From an uncultured Stenotrophomonas sp. (lineage in GTDB: Bacteria; Pseudomonadota; Gammaproteobacteria; Xanthomonadales; Xanthomonadaceae): 64,000 bases of DNA. The stretch's first letter is position 1. Each line of letters opens with the position of its first letter. A model generated the notes under the pieces. The model made no database searches, was not told where the DNA came from, and saw nothing but the letters and a program-made list of their open reading frames with translations. The position numbers were made by a program, and so were the translations under genes. The stretch lies in contig NZ_CAMFIA010000021.1 in the NCBI RefSeq assembly GCF_945952405.1, forward strand, positions 1-64,000. The letters run 5' to 3'. This document shows positions 30,298 through 39,136 of the stretch, in pieces.

Positions 30298-30660
30298 TCA
30301 GGCCGGGTCGCGTTCGGACCAGACCGCCAGTTCGTTGCCACCGGGCTCGACGAACTGGAAGCGGCTGCCACCGGGGAAGGAAAACACCGGACGCACGATC
30401 TCACCGCCGGCGGCGCGTACTGCGGCCTCGACCGGTGCCAGCAGGTCGGCGTACAGCACCAGCAACGGTGCGCTGTTGTCACCGGCGCGCTGTGGCTGGC
30501 CGCGGAAGAAGCCTCCCTGCAGGCGGCCATCGTCGAAGGCGGTGTAGTCACTGCCATAGTCGACGAACGACCAGCCGAACACCTTCTCGAAGAAGGCACG
30601 GCTGGCCGCCGGATCGCTGGAGGCGAATTCAACGTAGTCGATGCGGCGCTCGCGGCTCAT
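30298..30660 (-). CDS. VOC-family (glyoxalase-fold) protein
   Basis: A 120-aa single-domain vicinal-oxygen-chelate protein with two beta-alpha-beta-beta-beta units: IDYVEFASSDPAASRAFFEK and, in the second half, PLLVLYADLLAPVEAAVRA followed by FQFVEPGGNELAVWSE. Such proteins bind a metal and act as lyases, dioxygenases or resistance proteins; the substrate is unknown. The ATG at 30660 lies 7 nt after an AAGGA box and is preferred to an upstream in-frame codon inside fimV. It sits between fimV and truA, 26 and 32 nt away, so all are likely co-transcribed. Confidence 0.85.
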   Translation of the reverse strand: MSRERRIDYVEFASSDPAASRAFFEKVFGWSFVDYGSDYTAFDDGRLQGGFFRGQPQRAGDNSAPLLVLYADLLAPVEAAVRAAGGEIVRPVFSFPGGSRFQFVEPGGNELAVWSERDPA

Positions 30661-30686
30661 GGCAACGTCCTTTACGGCAGGTTCGG

Positions 30687-32744
30687 TCACGGCAGGCGGG
30701 CCAGCAGTTCGCGGGCCTGCGCCTGGCTGTGCAGGTCGCCGCCTTCGGCGACTTCCAGCAGCAGCGTGCGCGCGGTCTGGGCATCGCCCAGGTCCAGGTA
30801 GGCAATGGCCAGCTCCAGCCGTTCCTGGCCGGCGCGCGGTGCCCAGCCGGCATCCTCGCCGGGCTGTGCCTGCGCAGGCACAGCATGGCCGGGGTGCGCA
30901 GCCTCGAGGCTGTCGATGCCGTCATCGTGGAGGACAGCGGCTGGCGGTGCCGCGTCATGCGCGTCGGCCGGCAGATCAAACACCCCGCGGAACTGCGGTT
31001 GCTGTTCGGCATGCAGCGCGTAGTCCGGCACGGCCACCTCGGCCGGTGCCGCTGCTGCAGACGATTCGTCCTGCAGGGGCTCGGCCTGCGCGGGCTCGGC
31101 AGCAGCAGCGTCGTCATGGATCGCCGCGGCGTCCTCCCAGCGCGGCAGATCGGTGACCGCCTCGGGCAGTGCGGCCACGTCGTCGTCGTGCAACGTGCCG
31201 GCCTGCCAATCGGCCTCGTCCACGGCGCCCGCACTCGGTTCGACCGCGGCGTCGGCCTGCTGCTCGGGCTCGCTCGCCCAGGCCGGCATCGCCGGTTCCT
31301 GGCGGCCGCCGTCGGCCACCGCCGACGACCACGAGGACTGCTCGGCCAGCGTATCCAGCGCTGCGCCCGCCGGTACCGCAGCGGCCAGGCCGGCGGCATC
31401 ATCTTCTTCACGCAGCGGCGGCAGCGGCGATGGCTTGCGACGACGCAGCAACCAGGCCGCAGCGGCCGCCAACAGCAGCACCGGCAGGCCCAGCCAATAC
31501 CATGGCGTGGCCGCGTCACGCGCGCCCGGTGCCTGCGCCAGGCGCTGCTGCGCGGCCGCCAGGTCGTTGTCCTTCATCGCGATCAGCGACTGCTGCTGTT
31601 CCTTCAGCTTCTCCAGGTCGGCCACGCGCTGCTTCAGCTCGCCGATCTCGGCATCGCGGGTGGCGATGTCCTCACGCGCCTGGCGCAGTTGTTCGTTGCC
31701 CAGCATGTCACCCTCGCTGCCGGCAGCGGTGCCGGTGGTTGTGCCCGCATGCGCGGCGTCGGACGCCAGCGCCGGAGCGATCTCAAGTCGTGCCCCGTTG
31801 GCCGCAGCCGGGGAAGAAGCGTTGGTGGTTGCCGCTGCGGCGACCGGCGCGACGGTGCCCGCCGGTTGCGGCACGGTGCGCGCCTGGCGCCACTGCACCG
31901 CGTGCTCGCGCACCAGCGCAGCCGCTTCGGCGGCATCCACCGCGGCCAGCGCATCGCTGCCCGGCACACGCAGCACCGCACCCTGCTTGAGCAGGTTCAC
32001 GTTGCCGCGGATGAACGCTTCCGGATTCGCACGCAACAGCGCGATCATCGCGCGATCGCGGCTGACCTGGTTGCCACGCGCTACCGCGCTGGCGATCTGC
32101 GAAAGCGTCTGCCCACGCTGCACGGTGATGCTGCCATCGGTCGCTGCGACCGGAGCCGGTGCCGGCGGGGGCGGTGCCGTACGCGAGCGCGCCGGTGTCG
32201 CCGCCGCAGCGGGAGACGGCACGCTGGCCGGCTCGGCAGTGGGTACAGGCGCCGCCTCGCGGGCAATGGTGTTGGACAGCGTGCCCGCCGGCGCAACGAT
32301 TTCCGGCTCGGCCACGGCCAGCGCACTGGCGGGTGCATCGACCAGTGCCGAGTACTCGCGCACCAGCCGGCCCTGGCCCCAGTCGGCTTCGATCAGGAAG
32401 CTCAGCGACGGGGTCTCGACCGGCGTCTGCGAGGTCACCCGCACCACCGCCCTGCCCTGCGCGTTGCGGGTCAGTTCGAACTGCAGCTCGCTGACCAGCC
32501 CGGTCGGCCGCTGCAGGCCAACACGCTCGAAGGTGACCGGCGAGGCCAGCGCCACGCGCAGGTTTTCCAGCTCGGACGGGTCGGCCGAGACCACCGGGAT
32601 TTCGGCCAGCAGCGGCTGGCCCGGCTTGGACAGGACACGGATGTCGCCCAATCCCAGGGCGAGCGCGGAACTGCTAGCCAGGGCCAGCAGCGCCGCGGAA
32701 AGATAGCTGAGCGGGCGCTTTGCGCCCTTGGCCCGTTTATTCAT
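30687..32744 (-). CDS. fimV: FimV-like peptidoglycan-binding hub protein
   Basis: FimV is an inner-membrane protein that organises type IV pilus and polar functions in Pseudomonas. The 685-aa product has a signal peptide (1-29), the conserved N-terminal periplasmic domain opening with LGLGDIRVLSKPGQPLLAEI, and a LysM-type domain (205-262). A coiled coil (350-402) and one transmembrane helix (415-434) precede a long acidic Ala/Asp-rich cytoplasmic linker and the C-terminal FimV motif (642-685, with LELAIAYLDLGD). It lies in the asd-fimV-truA-trpF order known from P. aeruginosa, which supports the assignment. Confidence 0.92.
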   Translation of the reverse strand: MNKRAKGAKRPLSYLSAALLALASSSALALGLGDIRVLSKPGQPLLAEIPVVSADPSELENLRVALASPVTFERVGLQRPTGLVSELQFELTRNAQGRAVVRVTSQTPVETPSLSFLIEADWGQGRLVREYSALVDAPASALAVAEPEIVAPAGTLSNTIAREAAPVPTAEPASVPSPAAAATPARSRTAPPPPAPAPVAATDGSITVQRGQTLSQIASAVARGNQVSRDRAMIALLRANPEAFIRGNVNLLKQGAVLRVPGSDALAAVDAAEAAALVREHAVQWRQARTVPQPAGTVAPVAAAATTNASSPAAANGARLEIAPALASDAAHAGTTTGTAAGSEGDMLGNEQLRQAREDIATRDAEIGELKQRVADLEKLKEQQQSLIAMKDNDLAAAQQRLAQAPGARDAATPWYWLGLPVLLLAAAAAWLLRRRKPSPLPPLREEDDAAGLAAAVPAGAALDTLAEQSSWSSAVADGGRQEPAMPAWASEPEQQADAAVEPSAGAVDEADWQAGTLHDDDVAALPEAVTDLPRWEDAAAIHDDAAAAEPAQAEPLQDESSAAAAPAEVAVPDYALHAEQQPQFRGVFDLPADAHDAAPPAAVLHDDGIDSLEAAHPGHAVPAQAQPGEDAGWAPRAGQERLELAIAYLDLGDAQTARTLLLEVAEGGDLHSQAQARELLARLP

Positions 32745-32751
32745 GGGCGAC

Positions 32752-32780
32752 ACTATAAAGCGTGCGGACCGGGGTCCGCA
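32752..32780 (-). promoter_or_regulatory. Candidate fimV promoter with overlapping inverted repeat
   Basis: On the minus strand a -10-like TATAGT (32752-32757) ends 7 nt before the fimV ATG. Upstream, TGCGGACC-GG-GGTCCGCA (32763-32780) is a perfect dyad over the expected spacer and -35. Transcription from this -10 would give a leaderless or nearly leaderless fimV mRNA. The -35 match is weak. Confidence 0.4.
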
Positions 32781-32815
32781 CCCACCACGCGCCTCATGAC
32801 ACCTGCCAAATGAGG

Positions 32816-32884
32816 GTAGTGCCGGCCGCTGGCCGGCAGGCACGCGCGCCCTCCCATCAAGGCCGTGCCGGCCAGCGGCCGGCA
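32816..32884. repeat. Pair of inverted SMAG (GTAG) palindromes
   Basis: Unit one is GTAG followed by TGCCGGCCGCTGGCCGGCA (32816-32838). Unit two, TGCCGGCCAGCGGCCGGCA (32866-32884), is its inverse orientation with a GTGG-type head. The pair can fold separately or as one large hairpin. It lies between the asd stop and the fimV start on the minus strand. This matches the SMAG repeats of S. maltophilia, thought to be mobilised by RAYT transposases and to act on RNA folding. Confidence 0.85.
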
Positions 32885-32908
32885 CCACCCGTCAGCCAGC
32901 TGCCGCGC

Positions 32909-33937
32909 TCAACGCTGCTCGGCAGCGACCAGCTCGGCCAGCTGCACGGCGTTCAGTGCAGCGCCCTTGCGCACGTTGTCCGACACGATCCACAGGTTCA
33001 GGCCACGCGGATGCGACAGGTCCTCGCGGATGCGGCCGACGTACACCGCATCGGTACCCGAAGCGTGGGTAACCGGGGTCGGGTAACCGCCTGCCTCGTG
33101 GCGGTCGACCACTTCGATACCCGGCGACTGCTCCAGCAGCGCGCGCGCTTCGGCCACGCTGACCTTGTCGCGGGTCTCGATCGCCACCGACTCGGAATGG
33201 CCGTAGAACACCGGCACACGCACCGCGGTCGGGTTCACCAGGATGCTGTCATCGCCGAGGATCTTGCGGGTTTCCCAGATCAGCTTCATCTCTTCCTTGG
33301 TGAAGCCATTGTCCTGGAAGTCGTCGATGTGCGGGATCAGGTTGAAGGCGATCTGCACCGGGAAGCGCTGCGGATCGATTTCCTGGAAGCTCAGCAGCTG
33401 GCCGGTCTGCTTGCCCAGCTCCTCGGTCGCCGAGCGGCCACCACCGGACACCGACTGGTAGGTGGAGACGTTGATGCGCTCGATGCCGTACTTGCGGTGC
33501 AGCGGTGCCAGCGCGACCAGCATCTGCATGGTCGAGCAGTTCGGGTTGGCGATGATCCCGCGCGGGCGGTTGGCGACCTGCTCCGGATTGACCTCGGACA
33601 CCACCAGCGGCACGTCATCGTCGTAGCGGAAGGCCGAGGAATTGTCGATCACCACCGCACCGGCGGCAGCGAACTTCGGCGCGTATTCCTTGGATACGCT
33701 GCCGCCGGCCGAGAACAGGGCGATCTCGACGCCGGTCGGGTCGAAGGTGGCCAGGTCCTGCACCGTGACCTTCTGGCCGTTGAACTCGATCTCGCCGCCG
33801 GCCGAACGCTCGGAGGCCAGCACGCTCAGGGTGCCGACCGGGAAACCACGCTCGGCCAGGATCGACAGCATGGTCTCGCCGACCGCACCGGTGGCGCCGA
33901 CGACGGCGACGTGGAAACTGCGCTGTGCATTGCTCAT
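32909..33937 (-). CDS. asd: Aspartate-semialdehyde dehydrogenase
   Basis: Asd reduces aspartyl phosphate to aspartate semialdehyde, the branch point to lysine/diaminopimelate, methionine and threonine. The 342-aa product has the NADP loop VAVVGATGAVGE, the catalytic Cys in IANPNCSTMQM, and the active-site His region HSESVAIETRD. It precedes fimV as in Pseudomonas, with SMAG hairpins between. Confidence 0.97.
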   Translation of the reverse strand: MSNAQRSFHVAVVGATGAVGETMLSILAERGFPVGTLSVLASERSAGGEIEFNGQKVTVQDLATFDPTGVEIALFSAGGSVSKEYAPKFAAAGAVVIDNSSAFRYDDDVPLVVSEVNPEQVANRPRGIIANPNCSTMQMLVALAPLHRKYGIERINVSTYQSVSGGGRSATEELGKQTGQLLSFQEIDPQRFPVQIAFNLIPHIDDFQDNGFTKEEMKLIWETRKILGDDSILVNPTAVRVPVFYGHSESVAIETRDKVSVAEARALLEQSPGIEVVDRHEAGGYPTPVTHASGTDAVYVGRIREDLSHPRGLNLWIVSDNVRKGAALNAVQLAELVAAEQR

Positions 33938-33995
33938 GGGGGAAACTCTCTCAAAAAACGGGAATGGGAAACATCACGCACGGCAGCTGGGTTCG

Positions 33996-34030
33996 GGGAA
34001 CCTCCTCAAGCGGGGCGCGCGGAGGTTCCC
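33996..34030 (-). terminator. Strong hairpin abutting the 2-hydroxyacid dehydrogenase stop
   Basis: GGGAACCTCC (33996-34005) and its exact complement GGAGGTTCCC (34021-34030) form a 10-bp stem with a 15-nt loop directly after the TAG stop on the minus strand. No U-run follows, so it may be a weak terminator or a processing/stability element between this gene and asd. Confidence 0.5.
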
Positions 34031-35067
34031 TATCGTTTCCCGGTTTTTTTGCCCAGGGTCACGCGCGCGGCCATCGCCGCGTCAGCGTTGATCGCGCTCG
34101 GCATGCGCGACGGGCTGCCGTCCAGGCCAAGCCCGGCAACCAGATTATCCACGGCCAGCTGTACCATCGCCGTGCGCGTGGCCAGCGAAGCGCTGCCGAT
34201 ATGCGGGGTCAGCACCACGTTGCGCAGCGCCAGCAGCTCCGGGCGCACGCTCGGCTCACCTTCGTAGACATCCAGGCCGGCGGCCGCCAGGCGCCCGTTG
34301 GCCAGTGCATCGGCCAACGCGATCTCGTCCACCAGGCCACCACGGGCGATGTTCACCAGCGTCGCCGACGGCTTCATCTTCGCCAGTGCCACCGCATCGA
34401 TCAGGTGGTGCGAGGCAGGTGTATACGGCAGCACCAGCAGCAGGTGGTCGGACTGCGCCAGCAGCGTGTCCAGGTCCACGTAGCGGGCACCGAGCGCCGC
34501 TTCGGTAGCGGCCGGCAACGGCGAGCGGTTGTGGTACAGCACCTTCATGCCGAAACCGTGCGCGCCACGACGGGCGATGCCCTGGCCGATGCGGCCCATG
34601 CCGAGGATGCCCAGCGTGCTGCCGTGGATGTCGGCGCCCAGCATGGTCTGGAACGACCACTGCTGCCAGCGGCCCTCACGCAGCCAGCGCTCGGATTCGG
34701 TGATCCGGCGCGCGGTGGCCATCAGCAGCGCGAAGCCAAGATCGGCGGTGGTTTCGGTGAGGACGTCCGGGGTGTTGCTGGCAAGGATGCCGGCCGCGCT
34801 GAGCGCATCGACATCCAGGTTGTTGTAGCCGACCCCGACATTGGCGATCACCTGCAGCTGCGCGGCGTCGGCCACCTGGGCCGCACCGATGCGCTCGTTG
34901 AGGGTGATGATCGCGCCGTCGGCGCTGGCCAGCTGTGCGGCGATCTGCCCGGGCGACCAGGCGGTGACGGTGTCGGTGCTGCGCAGCTGCACGCGATCGC
35001 GCAATGGCGCGATGGCCGCGTCGATCAGCGGCTGGCTCACCCACACCGTCGGCCGCGTGTCAGCCAT
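34030..35067 (-). CDS. D-2-hydroxyacid dehydrogenase (glyoxylate/hydroxypyruvate reductase-like)
   Basis: A 345-aa NAD(P)-dependent D-2-hydroxyacid dehydrogenase. The dinucleotide loop is [16 protein letters not shown]. The catalytic Arg is in [11 protein letters not shown], the Glu in [10 protein letters not shown] and the His in [12 protein letters not shown]. The closest functional class by motif is GhrB-type reductases, but the substrate cannot be fixed. The ATG at 35067 overlaps the aroC end; a longer frame upstream reads through aroC and is rejected. It is the third gene of prmB-aroC-this gene. Confidence 0.87.
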   Translation of the reverse strand: MADTRPTVWVSQPLIDAAIAPLRDRVQLRSTDTVTAWSPGQIAAQLASADGAIITLNERIGAAQVADAAQLQVIANVGVGYNNLDVDALSAAGILASNTPDVLTETTADLGFALLMATARRITESERWLREGRWQQWSFQTMLGADIHGSTLGILGMGRIGQGIARRGAHGFGMKVLYHNRSPLPAATEAALGARYVDLDTLLAQSDHLLLVLPYTPASHHLIDAVALAKMKPSATLVNIARGGLVDEIALADALANGRLAAAGLDVYEGEPSVRPELLALRNVVLTPHIGSASLATRTAMVQLAVDNLVAGLGLDGSPSRMPSAINADAAMAARVTLGKKTGKR

Positions 35068-36163
35068 CAATGTGCCCGGGAATACGCGGGGTGATGGTGC
35101 CGACATCACCGCACTGCGCACGATGGCGCAGCGCCTGGTCCATCAGCACTATCGCCACCATCGCCTCGGCGATCGGGGTGGCGCGGATGCCGACGCAGGG
35201 ATCGTGGCGGCCGGTGGTGACCACTTCGACCACGTTGCCGGCGGTGTCCAGCGACGGGCCGGGCAGGCGCAGGCTGGAGGTCGGCTTCAGCGCGATCGAG
35301 GCAACCACCGGCTGGCCGGTGGAAATGCCGCCGAGGATGCCGCCGGCATGATTGCTGGCAAAGCCCTGCGGCGTCAGCAGGTCGCGGTGCTCGGTGCCCT
35401 TCTGTGCAGCGCTGGCGAAACCGTCGCCGATCTCCACCCCCTTCACCGCATTGATGCTCATCAACGCAGCGGCAAGTTCGCCGTCGAGCTTGCCGTAGAT
35501 CGGCTCGCCCCAGCCCGGCGGCACGTTGTCGGCCACCACGTCCACGCGCGCACCGACCGAGTCACCGGACTTGCGCAACGCATCCATGTACGCCTCCAGC
35601 TCCGGCACCTGTGCGGCGTGCGGCCAGAAGAACGGATTGTCTTCCACCGCCGACCAGTCGAATCCGGCCGGGGTGATGTCGCCCAGCTGCGACAGGTAGC
35701 CGTGCACGGTGACGCCGAAACGCTCGGCCAGCCACTTCTTGGCCACCACGCCGGCCGCCACGCGCATGGTGGTCTCGCGCGCCGAGGAACGGCCGCCACC
35801 GCGCGGATCGCGGATGCCGTACTTGTGCCAGTAGCTGTAGTCGGCGTGACCCGGCCGGAACTGCTGGCCGATATTGGCGTAATCCTTGCTGCGCTGGTCG
35901 GTGTTGCGGATCAGCAGCGCGATCGGGGTGCCGGTGGTCAGGCCCTGGTAAACGCCGGACAGGATCTCGACCTCGTCGGCCTCGCGGCGTGCCGAGGTAT
36001 GCCGGCTCTTGCCGGTGGCCCGGCGCTGCAGGTCATGGGCGAATTCGGCCGCGTCCAGCGCCAGCCCCGGCGGGCAACCATCGATCACGCAGCCGATGGC
36101 CGGCCCGTGCGACTCGCCGAACGTGGTGACGGTGAACAGCTTGCCGAACGAATTGGAGCTCAC
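35060..36163 (-). CDS. aroC: Chorismate synthase
   Basis: AroC makes chorismate from EPSP using reduced FMN, the last common step of aromatic synthesis. The 367-aa product starts at GTG 36163 ([19 protein letters not shown]) and has the signatures [28 protein letters not shown] and [16 protein letters not shown] residues typical of the family. The GTG overlaps the prmB stop (GTGA), and its end overlaps the dehydrogenase start. Confidence 0.97.
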   Translation of the reverse strand: MSSNSFGKLFTVTTFGESHGPAIGCVIDGCPPGLALDAAEFAHDLQRRATGKSRHTSARREADEVEILSGVYQGLTTGTPIALLIRNTDQRSKDYANIGQQFRPGHADYSYWHKYGIRDPRGGGRSSARETTMRVAAGVVAKKWLAERFGVTVHGYLSQLGDITPAGFDWSAVEDNPFFWPHAAQVPELEAYMDALRKSGDSVGARVDVVADNVPPGWGEPIYGKLDGELAAALMSINAVKGVEIGDGFASAAQKGTEHRDLLTPQGFASNHAGGILGGISTGQPVVASIALKPTSSLRLPGPSLDTAGNVVEVVTTGRHDPCVGIRATPIAEAMVAIVLMDQALRHRAQCGDVGTITPRIPGHIDG

Positions 36164-37089
36164 GGGCGCTGCGCCGCCAGTTCGGTGATGCGGGCGCTGT
36201 GCGCGATCAGTTCGCGGCATTCGACCGCGAAGATGCCCATCTGGCCGACCTTGAACTCGACCCACTGGAAGTCCACTTCCGGCAGCAGCTTGTACAGGTG
36301 CTGCTCCGACTCGCCCACTTCACAGATCAGCAGGCCGTCTTCGCTCAGGTGCAGCGGCGCATCGCGCAGGATCTTCAGCACCAGGTCCAGGCCGTCGTCG
36401 CCGGCACGCAGGCCCATCTCCGGCTCGTAGGAGTATTCCTGCGGCAGGGCATCGGTCTCGTCGTTGGTGACGTACGGCGGATTGGTGACGATCAGGTCGT
36501 AGTGGCGGCCGGTCAGGCCGTTGAACAGGTCCGACTTGATCAGGGTGACGTTGTGCGCCTGCAGGCGCTCCTTGTTTTCCTCGGCCAGCGCCAGCGCGTC
36601 GTCGCTCAGGTCGACGCCGTCCACCTGCCAGTTCGGGTAGTAGTGGCCCATGGCGATGGCGATGCAGCCCGAGCCGGTGCACAGGTCGAGCGCGCGGTAC
36701 ACATCGCGGCCGGCCAGCCACGGCTCGAAGCCGCACTCGATCAGCTCGGCGATCGGCGAGCGCGGCACCAGTGCACGCTTGTCGCTCTTGAAGCTCAGGC
36801 CGGCGAACCAGGCTTCACCGGTCAGGTAGGCGGCCGGGATGCGCTCGTCGATGCGGCGCTGGAACAGCTCCAGCACGCGCAGCTTCTCCGCCTGCAGCAC
36901 GCGCGCCTGGCCGTAGGCCGGGCCCAGGTCGTGCGGCAGGTGCAGGGTGTGCAGCACCAGCTGCGTCGCCTCGTCCAGCGCGTTGTCGTAGCTGTGCCCG
37001 AAGGTCAGCCCGGCTTCATTGAAACGGCTGGTGCCGTAGCGGATCAGATCGATGATCGTGTGGAGTTCGGCGGCCGTTTCAGCGGTCAT
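36160..37089 (-). CDS. prmB: Ribosomal protein uL3 glutamine N5-methyltransferase
   Basis: PrmB methylates a glutamine of ribosomal protein L3. The 309-aa product has the SAM-binding [15 protein letters not shown] and the catalytic [11 protein letters not shown] that contacts the target glutamine; an N-terminal helical domain precedes them. It is distinguished from PrmC by its length and the EQxxL-free N-terminal region; PrmB-aroC pairing is common in gammaproteobacteria. The ATG at 37089 is preferred over an upstream in-frame codon. Confidence 0.93.
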   Translation of the reverse strand: MTAETAAELHTIIDLIRYGTSRFNEAGLTFGHSYDNALDEATQLVLHTLHLPHDLGPAYGQARVLQAEKLRVLELFQRRIDERIPAAYLTGEAWFAGLSFKSDKRALVPRSPIAELIECGFEPWLAGRDVYRALDLCTGSGCIAIAMGHYYPNWQVDGVDLSDDALALAEENKERLQAHNVTLIKSDLFNGLTGRHYDLIVTNPPYVTNDETDALPQEYSYEPEMGLRAGDDGLDLVLKILRDAPLHLSEDGLLICEVGESEQHLYKLLPEVDFQWVEFKVGQMGIFAVECRELIAHSARITELAAQRP

Positions 37090-37211
37090 GGCGGTACTGC
37101 GGGCAAAGTGGCCCCCGATTATAGGGGCTGGCGCCCGCGGCGGCATCCGTTGCGGCGGAAACGATCAGGCCGCAGCCGGTATGATGGGGCCCACTTCGCG
37201 CGGGGGCACCC

Positions 37212-37862
37212 ATGTTCAATCGCAACGTCGGCATCATCCTGCTGATCGCCCTGGCGGCGGGCCTTGGCCTGCTGGCCGCCCAGCAGGTGTTCGCGCCGAA
37301 GCCGCCGGCCAACGCCCCGGCCACCGAAGCCATCACGCTGTACCCGCAGCCGCGTGAACTGCCCGACTTCAACCTGGCCCAGTCCGATGGCACGCGCCTG
37401 ATCCCGGGTGAACTGAAGGGCCACTGGACCCTGGTATTCCTCGGCTTCACCTTCTGCCCCGACGTCTGCCCGACCACCCTGGCCGAGCTGGCCGCTGCGC
37501 AGAACCAGTGGGAAGCCCTGCCTGACAGCCTGCGCCCGCGGGTACTGTTCATCTCGGTCGACCCCGACCGCGACAGCGCCACCCGCCTCGGCGAGTACGT
37601 GCACGGGTTCCACAAGGACACCCTGGCCGCCACCGCCGACGTTCCCTCGCTGGAGCGCTTTGCCACCTCGCTGGGCTTCGTGTTCCAGAAAGTGCCCGGC
37701 AAGCATTTCGACGAAAATCCCCAGGATTACACCGTCGAGCACTCGGCCAGCCTGGCCGTGCTCGACCCGCAGGGCCGCCTTGCCGGCCTGGTGCGCCCCC
37801 CGTTCAATGCGCCGGCGATTGCCCGCGACCTGCAGAAGCTGACCGAGAAAACCGCCCCATGA
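37212..37862 (+). CDS. SCO1/SenC-family copper protein
   Basis: A 216-aa thioredoxin-fold protein anchored by one N-terminal helix (residues 7-27) and facing the periplasm. The copper site cysteines are C82 and C86 in FCPDVCPTT, and the third ligand is H177 in [14 protein letters not shown] proteins deliver copper or redox-maintain the CuA site of cytochrome oxidase; no oxidase genes are nearby. Its end overlaps the start of psd by 4 nt (ATGA). Confidence 0.92.
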   Translation: MFNRNVGIILLIALAAGLGLLAAQQVFAPKPPANAPATEAITLYPQPRELPDFNLAQSDGTRLIPGELKGHWTLVFLGFTFCPDVCPTTLAELAAAQNQWEALPDSLRPRVLFISVDPDRDSATRLGEYVHGFHKDTLAATADVPSLERFATSLGFVFQKVPGKHFDENPQDYTVEHSASLAVLDPQGRLAGLVRPPFNAPAIARDLQKLTEKTAP

Positions 37863-38701
37863 GCCTCACCACCGCCCTGACGTACGCCCTGCCCCACCGC
37901 CTGCTGTCCTCGATGGCGCGTTCGCTGGCGTACTCGGACGACCCGCGCGTGTCGCGCTGGCTGATCGACACGGTCACCCGCAAGTTCAACGTCAACCTGG
38001 ACGAAGCGGCCAACCCGGACCCGCGCAGCTACACGACCTTCAACCAGTTCTTCACCCGAGCACTGAAGCCGGGCGCGCGGGTGGCCGATGCCGATCCGCG
38101 CAGCCTGGTGATGCCAGCCGATGGCCGCATCAGCCAGCTCGGCAGGATCGAGGCCGGCCGCATCTTCCAGGCCAAGGGCCAATCGTTCACCGCCGCCGAG
38201 CTGCTGGGCAGCGACGAGGACGCCAAGCCCTACAACGACGGCCTGTACGCCACGGTGTACCTGTCGCCGCGCGACTACCACCGCGTGCACATGCCGTGGA
38301 CCGGCACCCTGCGCGAGACCGTGCATGTGCCGGGCCGCCTGTTCAGCGTCGGCCCTGCGGCCGTCAACGGGGTGCCGCGCCTGTTCGCGCGCAACGAGCG
38401 CCTGGTCTGCCACTTCGACACCAGCTTTGGCCCGATGGTCAGCGTGATGGTGGGGGCGCTGCTGGTGTCAGGCGTGGAAACCGTGTGGAGCGGCGAGGAA
38501 ATTCCGGCCTACGGCGACCGCATCACCCGCAAGGACTACCGCGGCCAGGGCATCAGGCTTGAGCGCTTCGCCGAGATGGCGCGCTTCAACTACGGCTCGA
38601 CCGTGATCGTGCTGCTGCCGCCGGGCGTAGCCGAATTCGCCCCGCAGCTGGGCGCCGAAAGCCCGGTGCAGCTGGGCCAGGCACTGGCAACGCTGCGCTG
38701 A
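37859..38701 (+). CDS. psd: Phosphatidylserine decarboxylase proenzyme
   Basis: Psd converts phosphatidylserine to phosphatidylethanolamine at the inner membrane. The 280-aa proenzyme self-cleaves at a Gly-Ser bond to generate a pyruvoyl group; here the motif is [15 protein letters not shown], with Tyr where E. coli has Leu (LGST). The catalytic HMPWTGTL and the H/D motifs [11 protein letters not shown] are also present. It is coupled to the SCO gene by overlap and is followed 3 nt later by a perfect palindrome. Confidence 0.95.
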   Translation: MSLTTALTYALPHRLLSSMARSLAYSDDPRVSRWLIDTVTRKFNVNLDEAANPDPRSYTTFNQFFTRALKPGARVADADPRSLVMPADGRISQLGRIEAGRIFQAKGQSFTAAELLGSDEDAKPYNDGLYATVYLSPRDYHRVHMPWTGTLRETVHVPGRLFSVGPAAVNGVPRLFARNERLVCHFDTSFGPMVSVMVGALLVSGVETVWSGEEIPAYGDRITRKDYRGQGIRLERFAEMARFNYGSTVIVLLPPGVAEFAPQLGAESPVQLGQALATLR

Positions 38702-38704
38702 CAG

Positions 38705-38772
38705 CAAAAAGGGGACGGAGGGGATTAAGTCGTTTATGCATAAACGACTTAATCCCCTCCGTCCCCTTTTTG
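38705..38772. repeat. Perfect 68-bp palindrome, bidirectional terminator candidate
   Basis: Every base from 38705 to 38772 pairs with its mirror around 38738/38739; the centre is ATGCAT and the arm runs AAAAAGGGGACGGAGGGGAT onward to CGTTT. The arms end in A5 and T5, so both strands give a stem followed by a U-run. It fills the whole 72-nt gap between the convergent psd and rraB genes. A structure this long and perfect suggests recent origin or constraint. Confidence 0.9.
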
Positions 38773-38773
38773 G

Positions 38774-39112
38774 TTACGGGGCCGGGCCGACGTCCATGCC
38801 GTCGTAATCTTCCACGCCGTGCTCTGCGGCCAGCGCTGCGAATTCCTGGTTGCGGCGGTCCAGCGAGGCTTCGTCGTGGGCCTCCACGCGCTCCACGTGC
38901 AGCACGTGGAACGTGGCATCGCCCTCTTCCGGCTCCTGCTCGAACAGCTCGACGAAGGTATAGCCCTGCGCCTGCAGATGTTCGGACAGCGCCCGCAGCG
39001 GCTCCTCGGTGGAGTGGACGAAGAAGTACCCCCACAGCAACGGGCCGCTGATGTCCCAGTCGGTGTTTTCGCGGAGGTTGGCAAACAGGTTGCGGGTGGC
39101 TTCAAGGTCCAT
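38774..39112 (-). CDS. RraB-family ribonuclease E inhibitor
   Basis: A 112-aa acidic protein of the RraB family, whose E. coli member binds RNase E and inhibits mRNA decay. Its features are the N-terminal TRNLFANLRENTDWDISGPL, the motif YFFVHSTEEPLRALSEHL and the acidic C-terminal part with DYDGMDVGP. No enzyme motif is expected. Its stop lies next to the perfect palindrome, and it follows the lytic transglycosylase by 24 nt in transcription order... upstream being at 39137. Function in this organism is by homology only. Confidence 0.8.
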   Translation of the reverse strand: MDLEATRNLFANLRENTDWDISGPLLWGYFFVHSTEEPLRALSEHLQAQGYTFVELFEQEPEEGDATFHVLHVERVEAHDEASLDRRNQEFAALAAEHGVEDYDGMDVGPAP

Positions 39113-39136
39113 GCGGGTTCCAGGGGTCGGGGGGAA

